This document shows positions 53,668 through 64,000 of a stretch of 64,000 bases of DNA, one piece after another. The first letter of the stretch is position 1. Each line of letters begins with the position of its first letter. The translations under genes and the position numbers were made by a program. Below the pieces are notes generated by a model. That model was given only the letters and a program-made list of their open reading frames with translations. It was not told where the DNA came from and ran no database searches. This DNA is from Capsicum annuum (lineage: Eukaryota > Streptophyta > Magnoliopsida > Solanales > Solanaceae), in assembly GCF_002878395.1 (NCBI RefSeq), contig NC_061118.1, positions 90,096,952 through 90,160,951 on the forward strand. Reading direction: 5' to 3'.

Positions 53668-53750
53668 AAGGTTGTTTCAAATGCCACTTCTTTCTTTTGC
53701 GCTCGTATAAAGGTTGTTTCAAATGCCACTTCTTTCTTTTGCGTTCGTCT
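53668..53750 (+). repeat. 41-bp tandem duplication
   Basis: ATAAAGGTTGTTTCAAATGC through CTTTTGCG(C/T)TCGT occurs twice in a row, flanked by GATATAGTCATAAAG on both outer sides. No gene is associated. Confidence 0.75.
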
Positions 53751-54091
53751 CACGATATAGTCATAAAGATGCACATCTTGGTGGGAAAAAGATTTTGCTC
53801 TTAAATTAGAGAATACATGGTAATTTTATGGAAATCACATTTTAAAATATCACAAAATGTCATAGATGATCTAAAGCTAACAAATATATAGCAAAAAAGA
53901 GAACTCTTCCACTAAATGAGTAGAGAACAACATTATAAGTAAATGGAAAAAGACAGCATAGGCACTTCGTTAAGCTAGAACAACATTTCCAAAATTTAAA
54001 GGGAAACACCAGCAGAATATTATCTACATAATTACTACTTACAAGATTTATTTTATTTTTCAAATAATTTCTTGATTTTATCGAGTCATGG

Positions 54092-57000
54092 TCACTCCCA
54101 CCTATCATGACCTCGGTGCTTCTTCACCATAGACTGTTCAGCACTGAAGGCAAAAGAAGCTGCAGTCGCTGGAAAAAAAAATTGAACTTCATTGGGAAGA
54201 ATACAACAATGATAGGATTCATTGGGAAGAATACAAGAATGAAATATCTAATTAATTGAAGATAAATAGATGATTTTGGATTGGATTACTTACATGCAGA
54301 TATGATGAATGTTTTACCAGCGTAATTTATATTTGCCTTAGCCCATGGACAGTAACGACCAACAGCAAACTGAAAAAAGAAAGAAAAAAGATTAAGGACA
54401 GAAAGATTCACACAAGGTATTCGGATAAATTTTATATATGACCTCTGAACTTTCATTTTATTGTAATTGAAGTTGCTAAATTATTTTGAGAAAAAGACAC
54501 CAAGTTTGGGCCAATGGACATAAATGTCCTGTCGGGTATATTAATGCCACATAATAGTCATTTTTATTTTTTCTCAATTTGGGTCATTTTATCCCATGTA
54601 TTTAAGATACAGTTTATATATCATATTGATACAATCTATATATAATACTGATATAGTTTTCAACTTGGGCCATTCGGTCCTTTTCTAAAAATATTTTCAG
54701 TTTTTTTATGCTACAAATTTTTTAATTGAAAAATATTATGCTTTTTTTAATTGTTTAAAAATAACAATTAAATATAATTATATAAAACGGTATAATTGTT
54801 ATATAGAATATGTATCTAGATAAGATATATGTATAGAAATTGTATAGTTCTATCAAATATGTATATGTATAAAATATATATAAAAAACATATAAAAAGTG
54901 TATAAAAATTATATAATTGTTGTATAAAATGTGTAAAGAAAAATGTATAGTTATTGTATAAATTGTGTATTGAAACTATATAATTTTCGTATAGAATATT
55001 TATATGTATAAGATATGTATAGAAACTGTATAGAAGGTATGTAGAAACTGTATAGAACAAGCTAACAAATTGAAATGGCTAGAAAGTGAAATTTGTTATA
55101 AATGTATTTACATTATAGTGAATGTCTATCAAGATCTATCAAGATCTATCAAGATCTAGTGATATCTATCAGGATTTGACGTATCTGTCTTTTAGTCAGA
55201 AACTAGGAGTATTTTTCCTATAAATAGAGAGGTTTTGTTCATTGTAATCTCAATCTTATAATCTCTCATACAAGAGAATCCCTCAAGAGAAATAAAGAAG
55301 TCTCTTCTTCTTCTTCTTCTTCTTTATTCTTTATTATTTCATAACACGTTATCAGCACGAGACTTTGCCAAATAAGGTGAGATTATAAATCTAAAGTAAT
55401 TTCAAGGTTAGTAATTCCTTATGTTATTTGTATTTTGCTACTAATAATATAATTATTGTTGAGTTTGAGGAAAAATAATTGGTTTGGAACCATTTATGTT
55501 TTAAATTTATTCCTCAAGAATAATATATTATCAAAAGGGATGATAATGTGCTGGGTTTAAGTCCCATCGATTTATGCCTAAGACGCCTTTATATGGATAA
55601 GGCGTTGAGTTTGAATCTCAATACACCATATTGATGATATTATGATGGCTACGACAAAATAATGGGTATTTGGTGAAAAATCATGAAATATGTCCCATTA
55701 AATATGCTCCATTCCTTGAATTGAATGTGATAGCAATAAATCATATGTATTCCTCAATTTACTTTTGTAGTAGCTATCGTAATTTGATATGCTTAAAGCA
55801 TGATTATATTCCATTCCTGGAAATGAGAATTTCGATTATTCTAAATCAGATCTAGACCCTAGGGGTAAATGTGACTGTATATAAATTCGAACGTGCTCGT
55901 GATTGTAAGTAAATCACAATCCACCTCCGAAAAAGGCAAAATAATTGAGAAAGATTATTTTGAAATCTAGTTCTGAAGTAGCAAATTTAAAATTTATTCA
56001 TGTAATAGTAAATCTGAAATTTACTAAAGTAAACTTGGAGTTTGCTAGAATAAAAGTTCATATATTGACATGAACGATCGACATCCCAAAGATGTGCATA
56101 CTGAGCATTGAACATATATTGAAGAATTCAAAAATTCATTACTTTTAATGTTGCTTGTTCTCATGATAAGTTGGTTGGACCAACTAATTTTGGGATTGAA
56201 TCCTTTAAAATCTGAAAAGTATAAAAGGTGAAAAAGGACCCGTTCACCTATCATGTGATATGTTGAAATGATGCATCAATAAGATGATCACATGTACATT
56301 TATTGTCAACTTGTAGCTTGACATTCATAAAGTTTTTTGCTCAATAAAATTGAGTTAAGAGCATAACTTTCAGATTGTGTAATAAAGACAATTCATCTTG
56401 ATGATGATGGTTTAACATTGAATGCCTTCGATAAATATCTAAACCATTACTAATGAGAACAAAACTTTATGTGTTGGTCTGAAATTTGATATGTTGCATA
56501 CAATAGCACTTGTATGTATTAGACCACTAAATTATGATTATTTCTTTCCACTCAATTGGTTCAAGGTCAGGAACCAACTATTCCATCTAATAGTTTTAAT
56601 GTTCGGTATACGATTAATGAATATATCATGATGCACAAAGATGGAGGATGTATGTTAGTTTTCCTAACATAAGGGGAAGATTATAAGCAGCTATGAAATA
56701 TATTATAAATTATCATCAGATCCTTATTCAAAAGATAATTCTAGTCAAACATCGAGCGCAACTCATATTTAAGCTGCAAGTGTTCCTATTTTGTGTTCAT
56801 AAAGGACAAAGTCTATGCAAACGCGAAACGTGGTAGACCAATCGGTTTCAAATAAAATAATCCTTGGAAAGAATAAAGAACAAATAATCATAATAAGAAG
56901 GCAATATGCTCTTGAAGAACCTACGACATAACATTTCATGAAACCTTATGAGAGGTTCAGGTACTTGAAAATAATGAAGTGATGAAATCTCAAAATGTTA

Positions 57001-59545
57001 TGTCATACTGTGAATCGATACGAAATGATATATCATCAATGATATCTTTGATATAATATTGGCCCAAGATTGTAAAAGATTACGAGGATCCGAATTCTAC
57101 GTTTATTTAAGCATGCTGATGTAGAAATATTTATCAAGTGACCTGAAAGGATACATTTTGGTAAGCATATAACTTATTTGATTTGCAGTCCAGACACTTG
57201 AAGATGTCACACTTGACATGTTGGATATTGTTACTTGACAAAAATCCATATGAAAATTCCTAAAGGATTCAAAATGTCTGAAGCATATAAAGTTTCTGAG
57301 AAACTTTTTATTATCCTCATAAGATATAATTTGATGATTTGAATATCATTGGAACTCTTGGAGAGTTTTCAAAAGCAATAGATTGTTTGCTGACATGAAA
57401 AATATATCGAATTGAATTGGTTATGAAGTACTATATCATAGTGCAAGTGGTGCACTGGTGTATCTTGTAAAACTATAAGGCCTGATATAGCCTTTTCAGT
57501 CAATTTGTTAAGCAAGACATATTTCTGCTCCTACTAGGATACATCAAAATGGGATAAAATACATGAGTTTATTTTATTCTAAAGATTGTAGTTCTGATTT
57601 TATTGTTCATGCTGATATTGGGTACTTATTTGACCCGCATAAATTTCAATCTCAAATATGCAATGTGTTCACATGTAGGGACACTGTCATATCTTGGAGA
57701 TATACAAAGCAGTGTATCTAACCACTTCATTGAACCATGATGAGATAATAGCTATTCATGAAGCTAGCCGAGAATGTGTCTGATTGGGGTCCATGATACA
57801 TCTCATTTGAGAAAAGTGTGGTTTGAAATGTGACAATGTACCCACAGTTTTATACAGAGTAATGCAGCATGAATAACACATCTTAAGGGAGGATTCATAA
57901 AAGGAGATAGAACGAAGCACACTTCATCAAAGTTTTTCTACATACATGAGCTACAAAAGAATAGTGATATTAACGTGCAACAGATTCGTTCAAGTGACAA
58001 TGTGGCTGATTTATTTCCCAAATCTTCTCCAATTGCAACTTTCAAGAAGATAGTGCACAAGATCGGGATGCAAAGGTTCAAGAATGTTCTCATTAGGGGG
58101 AGTTAATACGCGCTGTGCTCTTTTTTCCTTTCAAGGTTTTGTCCCATTGGGTTTTCCTTGTAAGGTTTTTAGTGAGGCAACCGAAATGCGTATTGTTAGA
58201 GATGTGTACTCTTTTTCCTTTACTAAATTTTTTTTTCACTGGATTTTTTCTAGTAAGGTTTTAACGAGGCACATTATCTATCTAGACATTCAAGGGGGAG
58301 TGTTATAAATGTATTTACATTATAGTGAATGTCTATCAAGATCTAGTTGATATCTATTAGGATTTGAAGTATCTATATTTTAGTCTGAAACTAGGAGTAT
58401 TTTCCCCTATAAATAGAGGGGTTTTGTTCATTTTAATCTCAATCTTATAATCTCTCGTACAAGAGAATCCCTCAAGAGAAATAAAGAAGTCTCTTCTCTC
58501 TCTATTTATTCTTCTTCTTTATTCTTTATTATTTCATAACAAAATTTAAATTTCATGTTCATTTTTGTGAAATTTGTTTGATCTGAAGTGACATTTATAT
58601 TCTTTCTCCAATTATTTTTTTGTAATAGAAAAACCGCTCCACTTTATTTAAGTATCACAAAAACCGTTTAACTAATTTTTGTTCTTAAAATGTTAAACTT
58701 TGCCTACGTATCATTAGAATCACTAGGAGAATGATAGAGATATTTTATATGATACTTAGATAAGCTGAATTTAAATGGTGTTCTGGTTACAATAAAATTA
58801 TTGAGAGGCTTATTGTGATTCTTACACAAAACTAAATGATTTTTAGGTCACAAAAATTAATGTCGGGCTTTCTGTGACGATTAACTGAAGTTAAAGTGAT
58901 TTTTATGTTACAAAAAAGTAGTTTGATGAATTTGATGAAATAAAAAGTTGATAACCCTTCCTACTCGTGTTATCACGTAAACATGATTAAGTGATATATA
59001 TCCGCAAATAATTTTTAATTACTCCTGCTAAAATTAATTAATTTAATTTGATATAGATATCGAGAAGGGAAATTTTGGTGTAACTTGTACTACCATGTGA
59101 TTAAGAGGTCAAATATTCGAGTTTTGGAAACACTCTCTTGCAGAAATGCAGAGTGCCTATCTATAATAAACTTTTATGATTCAATCCGAGGTTAATGTAC
59201 CAGACTATCCTCTTTTTTATAAATACTGACTTTGAATAAAATATTCCCCTTTTTGACTCCCTCCAAAAAAAAAAAAAAAAGCAACTTTTGGAAATGGAGA
59301 GAATAGATTACCACAACTAGAGAAGTAAGAGCACATGTAGTGGCAGCTCCTTTAAATCCATCTTGAATGATGTCTGCATAATCAAGCAAGATTATAAATT
59401 TCTTAAAAATAAATAAGAGGATTAGAAAAATAATAATTAGAAATGATAACTACCTCACTTTCTTTGTTGAGTGATTATATGAGAAAGAATTGAAGAAAAT
59501 ACCTTGCACGTCTTGATTTTTCTGCTCTTCGGTAATGGGTGGCAT
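54092..59545 (-). CDS. ENOD93-like small membrane protein, 4 exons
   Basis: Minus-strand exons join in frame: 59545-59503, 59373-59312, 54369-54294, 54168-54092; every intron is GT..AG. The product is 85 residues: a polar start (MPPITEEQKNQDVQD), then a hydrophobic helix (about residues 22-40, GAATTCALTSLVVFAVGRY), the block CPWAKANINYAGKTFIIS (about 42-59), a second hydrophobic stretch (ASTAASFAFSA) and a basic end (KKHRGHDRWE). The PWAxANxNxxxxxxIIS pattern and two-helix layout resemble early nodulin 93 (ENOD93) proteins, small membrane proteins of uncertain role. The family match is from memory and moderate; gene structure is well supported. The second intron (4.9 kb) holds a copia element in opposite orientation. 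Confidence 0.75.
54725..55085. repeat. AT-rich degenerate repeats
   Basis: Repeated words of the type ATTGTATAGAA, TGTATAAAAT and TATATAATTG every 20-45 bases. The minus-strand frame across this stretch is composition-driven, not a gene. It adjoins the left LTR of the copia element. Confidence 0.6.
55094..55346 (+). repeat. 5' LTR of the copia element
   Basis: Starts TGTTATAAATG, has a TATA-like CTATAAATAGAG near 55220, a triplicated TATCAAGATC near 55128-55157 and a TTC run near 55307-55323 that differ from the 3' LTR. Confidence 0.9.
58301..58541 (+). repeat. 3' LTR of the copia element
   Basis: Aligned over its whole length with the 5' LTR with scattered substitutions and two small length differences (ATCAAGATC copies and the CTT/CT microsatellite). 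Confidence 0.9.
59060..59168 (+). mobile_element. SINE fragment in ENOD93-like intron 2
   Basis: A box-like TGGTGTAACTTG (about 59078), B box-like GGTCAAATATTCGAGTTTT (59107-59125) and the plant SINE phrase CTCTTGCAGAAATGCAGAGT (about 59137-59156). Related to the SINE at 40167-40254, which retains the complementary 5' and 3' parts. Confidence 0.6.
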
Positions 59546-61093
59546 TTTGCTTATTTTGTCTCTAATTATAATGAATTATTGTCAAGAAAGAGATGGTAAA
59601 ATCAAACTTTAGTTGTAAAACTTTTATTTATTTAAAAAAATGTTTCTCTGCATAAAAATCCTTATACTGGCCCTGTCTTCTCTCAAAATAAGGTCAACCT
59701 TCTCTATAGTTGTTTTAACAAGTTTGCCAAAAATTAAGGGAAGCTACTAAAATTAAATGGCCAAAATTGTGTTGTTTGATCTTTAATTTGAAAGGAGGAA
59801 AGGGAGTTTTCATTTTTCACCATTTCTCATAGATTGGTGGAGTGCGCAAAAGGCTCGATGGTGCATCATATGTAAGTGTATTTCACAATATATGTAGTCA
59901 AGCACAAAAAATAGGTGAGAATTTTATTTACTCGGGGGAAGGAGGATAATGAGGAAAAAGATCCTCATTATTATGAAACAAAATGGTGTCTTATGACCAA
60001 TTATAATTTTGAATAGTATGAAAACAAGTATACATTGATCTCATGCAAGATTTTTTGTGAAAAGGGTCATACATACTTTATTCGTAATGCGATTATAAAA
60101 CCGACCTTCTATATATTTATTGAAATTCAAGAAGGGGGTGAATTGAAAAATTTCTTTGAGTCGACTGATAATTCTTCACAGTCGACGCACCTACAAATCA
60201 GTATATTTAACAAAACAAATTAGATTTAAACGAATAAGCAAGTAAATAAGTAATTGAAATAAAGATACAAAAATTTATCCTGGTTCGCATCACTAATGTG
60301 GTGCCTACTTCTAGTCCCTTTGAATTTCAAAGTTTCCCTAGATTTTTTCAAAGAGAGCCGAAGTACAAGTATAGTGAACAAGTTTTGAAGCTTATTTTGA
60401 TTTTCAGATCTTGTGACATAACCTCAATCGGTATGATTAAGTTGACTCAATCTTACTCTTGTGTAACTATTGTAAACTGAGAAGTACAAAGTTTTATGGA
60501 GACTAAGATTGAGACACACTAAGAATTTTCTTTGAAGTTGCGTGTATTCTTCGATCTTTAGTCTTGGCTTTTATATACTTCAACAGCTTCTTCTTCCTTT
60601 CTTCATAAGGAAACCCAAGGGATTTCTTCTCAATCAAGGATTTGAATTGATTTCTTGATTGAGGGATTTGCACCATATAAGATATGTTCATATGTGGTGC
60701 AACCTTCCTTTCTCACAACCATACATGTCCATATCAGATCTGTCCATGTAGAGGGTGTAATTTTCTTTTCTTTTGCCTTGCCGTGAGAGATCTTGTGGTG
60801 ATTGATCTTCGATCATCCTTTCTTTTGCCTTGCCATGAGATATGTCCAGTAATATCTTTGATTGATGTGATTTTCATATTTAGCACAGGTTTCTTTGTGG
60901 ATGGATGCTCCTTGCCTTGTGCAGTATATTCTTCATGCTTAGAGATCTTCTGTATCCTGCAAATTGTCAACTATTAGTTTGTCATTATTAAAACATATTA
61001 CGTTGCTATGGGAGGCTAACATTTATAACCACAGGAACCAAAAGTAATATATTTAATAGAAGATTTTTAAACTTAAAAATATAACATTTATAC
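59546..61093. other. Intergenic DNA without recognised genes
   Basis: AT-rich. 60060-60960 has somewhat higher complexity and looks repetitive (a duplicated TTCTTTTGCCTTGCC(G/A)TGAGA phrase near 60764 and 60820), but I cannot assign it to a family. Confidence 0.35.
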
Positions 61094-61563
61094 TAAGTGT
61101 GGCAAAGAAATCAGGCTGGTCCGTTCCGGATCGGTTCTAACGCCGATACTGATTTCAGTAACCCGGTATAGGCCCGACCCCGGTACATCGATCGATGCGG
61201 ACCTGAATGATTTTGCTGGTTGTTCAGTCCAGTCAACAACTTTTATATATATATATATAATAATTATGTTGGAAGCCAAAAGACTCTCTATTATTAATTA
61301 TGCTCTAATACTCTTTAATATTTTGTGTGTTTGGCTAAATGGATGAATTTTTTTGAAGCAAGCTTCAATTGTCATCTCTCAATCTGATTTTTGGTTATAT
61401 ATATTTACTTTTACTCGTTCGATTCATTTGTTCAAATTTTCATCTTTATTTGTTTACTTATTATTAGTTTTTGTTATATTTGTATTATTTGTTTTTCATA
61501 TTTTAATTTTTTTCACATTAAATATGTATGTTGGTAACAAAAGTAGTGGTAAGAAAATAATTT

Positions 61564-62533
61564 GGCAAAATAATCTTCTGGATCCTTGTACCTATCCGAG
61601 TTTATAATGTGGATACCTCTTTTTAGGTTTTTGTCATCTGAACCCCTCAACTCATCAAAGCACAATATTTTAAACTCCTTTTTTGACTTGACATCCTATG
61701 TGGCATAAAACCACACACAGGAGTGTGTGATACAAACAAAACAAGATTATGAGACCTTGTAAATAGGGCCTAGCAGTCACATTAGAGCTTATATTAGACA
61801 TTTTCTTCCCCATTTGCTTCTATCATCATTGTTGGATAAATTTTAGCTTTTTTTTTCCTCTTTCTCGATCTTCTCTCTCCAACTTTTTTCTCCATTAATA
61901 TTTTTTAACCTGTCGTTGTACTCTGATTTTTTTAGTGCAGTTTTCAATTTAATTATGACCCCATTTTAGTCATTGTTTTTTTTTCACCGTGATAGTTTGT
62001 GTTTGTTATTTTGGACTTTATGAAGACTTAAAATTCCAACAAAGTATAGACATGAAACAAAGTAAAACCACCAAAAAATTTCAACAAAAATAGTGTTAAT
62101 TGACAAAATCTAAAAAGCAGAAAAACGACACAATAACTCAAACAAAAACCAACAAAAAAGCTAGAACAAGAAATAATTAGGACAATACGTTGATAAACTT
62201 TCATAGATAACTTCATAATCGATCAACAACAATAAGAACAGTCGAAGAATTAAGTGAAAACGAAGGAAAAAATGAAAAAGTGTAAGTACGAGTGTCTAGA
62301 TGTAAAGAAGAAGAATGAGAAAATGAAAAGTTTTTTGAGGTTTTAAACTCGTTTCCATCTCATTTTTTACATGGTTTTTAGGAGTTTGATTTTTTAATTA
62401 CGTGTTAGCATTTGTGCTACACGTTTAACAGCCAAGTAAAAAAAAGATTTAAAATATGATGGGTTGAGGGGTTCAAATGACAAAGGCCTTTACAAACTCG
62501 TGCAAGTACAAGAATGCAATAGATCATTTTGTC
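61564..62533. mobile_element. Mutator-like long-TIR MITE (970 bp) inside the hAT element
   Basis: Ends GGCAAAATAATCTTCTGGAT and, in reverse complement, GACAAAATGATCTATTGCAT. The arms continue about 120 bases, sharing GAACCCCTCAAC(T/C)CATCA. The perfect 9-bp target duplication aaataattt lies at 61555-61563 and 62534-62542. Confidence 0.88.
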
Positions 62534-62599
62534 AAATAATTTTTAGCAAAGTTTCAAAATTTATGAGAATAAAAAATAAGGGTACTAGTAGTAGTAGAG

Positions 62600-63970
62600 G
62601 TGGGTGGGGGTAGTCCTAAATCATTACCGCCTAGATTTAGAATTAATACCAATGATTTTACTCATGTTGATGATACTTTTATTCAACGTCTCTGTATTAT
62701 TAAAGTTGGTTCAGATAATTTAGTAGATCATGAGGCTTTAGATAGATGTTTTGATAGTTTTGATGTAGACTTAGCGGAAGAGGAAGATGTAGAAGAGCGG
62801 GAGTTAGAAGAGACCTTACCATTATTAATTCGATTACGAAATTTTGAGAATAAGATGAAGTAGAAAATTTACCTACGTTTACTAGATTAGGAAAGACTGA
62901 ACGTCCTAAGAGATTATCCGTTTAAAAATTTCTGATCCAGAATAAGGAGAAAGTTACTGCTACTTGCAATAAATGTAAGGATGTGATGAAGTATTTGATT
63001 GGGGGATCGTAGGGTGGACAAAATGACTAACTAGACATTTGAGAGGTTTTGTTCCTGAATTTGATTGTCTAGAAGCTATCTCTAAGGCTACAAAAATGGT
63101 ACATTCTTGTCCGGGACTAATCAATCTGTACGAAATTCTAATATGGTCAATTTTTTTTTAAATTTTTGTAATCCGACTGGCCCAAGCACATCACTCACAT
63201 ATAGTCAGTATAGAGATCATGAAAAATTAGCTAAAATAATTGTGGTTTAGTTTTGGTGAACAACCCGATTTTATTCATTATATTTAAAAAATGGATAATC
63301 CTGATTTTTGAGTTTTTTCAAGAAATACAATTAAAGCAAAAATTTTTGAATATTGACGTGAATATTATCATGTTTTTCGTTGCTTATTTTCTTATTTTGA
63401 TGGTAGAGTATCTATCACTTCTGATATGAGTTGTATTCTTAATAGTAGTAATTATTTTATTGTTACTGCTCATTGAATTGATCATGACTGGAACGTACAA
63501 AAAAGAATTTTAGGCTATAAATATGTTGAGGAGAGTAAAACTGATAGTTATATAACTTGTTTGACAAGGGTGATTTTATAATATTTTGAACTCTGTGATA
63601 TAACAATGGGTGTCACATTAGATAATGCTTTTAGCAATTTGAATGTTATTGATTTTTTTAAAATACAGCCTTTGTTCAATTGATAATGATTTTTTTCATG
63701 TCAAGTATAATGAGCACATTTATGATTTGATAGTGCAAGATAGTCTTGTTGTATTTAGTGATTCTTGTGTTAGAATTCGAAGTGCTTGTGCATGAATTTT
63801 TAAAGCTAAAATAAGTGCTAGAATTAGAGAATGAAAAAACTCGTGATTTATTTGAAATGTCATTTATAAAATTTTTAAAAGAAATGCCTACCAAATAAAA
63901 TTCTTTATTTGAAATGCTTGTAGTTGCTTCTGATTATGATGTAGATCTACAAATGTTTTATAATAAATAT
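62600..63970 (+). pseudogene. hAT transposase remnant
   Basis: An 87-codon open start (62600-62863) is followed by frames with many stops. Recognisable parts are a decayed BED finger (CNKCKDVMKY near 62970, HLRGFVPEFDCLE near 63035) and the catalytic core (FGEQPDFIHYI near 63255; VTAHxIDHDWNVQKRILGY near 63460-63515; GVTLDNAFSNLNVIDFF near 63610-63657). It is beyond repair and continues outside the window. Confidence 0.75.
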
Positions 63971-64000
63971 AATTCAGATCGAAGATCAAGAATCACCAAA

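Larger units (their letters stand above)
55094..58541 (+). mobile_element. Ty1-copia retrotransposon (3.45 kb), both LTRs, internally deleted
   Basis: LTRs at 55094-55346 (253 bp) and 58301-58541 (241 bp), both TGTTATAAATG ... TTTCATAACA. The target duplication aaatt (55089-55093 and 58542-58546) is perfect. The primer site TTATCAGCACGAGAC follows the 5' LTR. A polypurine tract (AAGGGGGAG) precedes the 3' LTR. The interior decays through pol; the recognisable end is the copia RNase H region (RPDIAFSVNLL near 57480; ADIGYLFDPHK near 57615; VISWRYTK near 57690). A full element would be about 1-1.5 kb longer, so internal deletions occurred. Confidence 0.92.
61094..64000 (+). mobile_element. Decayed hAT element (runs past window end)
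   Basis: The left end near 61094 (TAAGTGTGGCAAAGAAATCAG) is followed by GC-rich subterminal DNA with GGTATAGGCCCGACCCCGG. A degraded hAT transposase lies at 62600-63970 on the plus strand. A Mutator-like MITE splits the two. The right terminus is outside the window, so limits and target duplication cannot be checked. Confidence 0.65.

Noticed and set aside
54755..55060. 101-codon minus-strand frame rich in Tyr/Phe/Leu
   Set aside because: AT-rich degenerate repeat with no recognisable domain; it lies within the ENOD93-like intron.

Overview
The window is plant nuclear DNA: AT-rich, with spliced host genes carrying canonical GT..AG introns, a chloroplast-targeted protein, and dense nested transposable elements. 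The endogenous pararetrovirus, the SINE and MITE families and the ENOD93-like gene suggest a eudicot, most likely a member of the Solanaceae. No species can be named from sequence alone.

Region 1 (1-7930) is a rearranged endogenous caulimovirid (pararetrovirus). A minus-strand piece carries the start of a downstream ORF, RNase H and the second half of reverse transcriptase. It abuts at about 1570 a plus-strand piece that runs through a downstream ORF, promoter/leader, tRNA-Met primer site, movement protein, coat protein, zinc knuckle, protease and the first half of reverse transcriptase. The two pieces meet at the same RT site in opposite orientations. Some ORFs remain long and open, others are broken.

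Region 2 (8536-50546) is one host gene on the plus strand: the plastid endoribonuclease YBEY, an N-terminal YbeY metalloprotein fused to a C-terminal HAD (Cof-type) hydrolase. I could join 12 exons in frame into about 592 residues with no internal stop. The gene spans about 42 kb because intron 8 is 26 kb and intron 11 is 8.8 kb, both packed with transposons. Intron 8 holds a large inverted repeat of retroelement (DUF7745/gag) DNA, a non-autonomous LTR element, a truncated Ty1-copia element, two L1-type LINEs, RTE-type LINE pieces, hAT MITEs, and a plastid ycf3 fragment. Intron 10 holds a SINE nested in an hAT MITE. Intron 11 holds two Mutator-like long-TIR elements, an antisense RTE LINE, and a 3.7-kb hAT element that captured a host SKIP23/DUF295-type F-box gene.

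Region 3 (50547-54091) is intergenic: the YBEY 3' end, a G-quadruplex motif, a broken calmodulin-like (EF-hand) gene start, a TA microsatellite, a Stowaway MITE and small tandem repeats.

Region 4 (54092-59545) is a small four-exon minus-strand gene encoding an 85-residue ENOD93-like membrane protein. Its second intron contains an essentially complete but internally deleted Ty1-copia element with a perfect 5-bp target duplication.

Region 5 (59546-64000) is intergenic DNA followed by a decayed hAT element that runs off the window and itself carries a Mutator-like MITE. The two apparently working genes are YBEY and the ENOD93-like gene. Nearly everything else is mobile or viral DNA in various states of decay.
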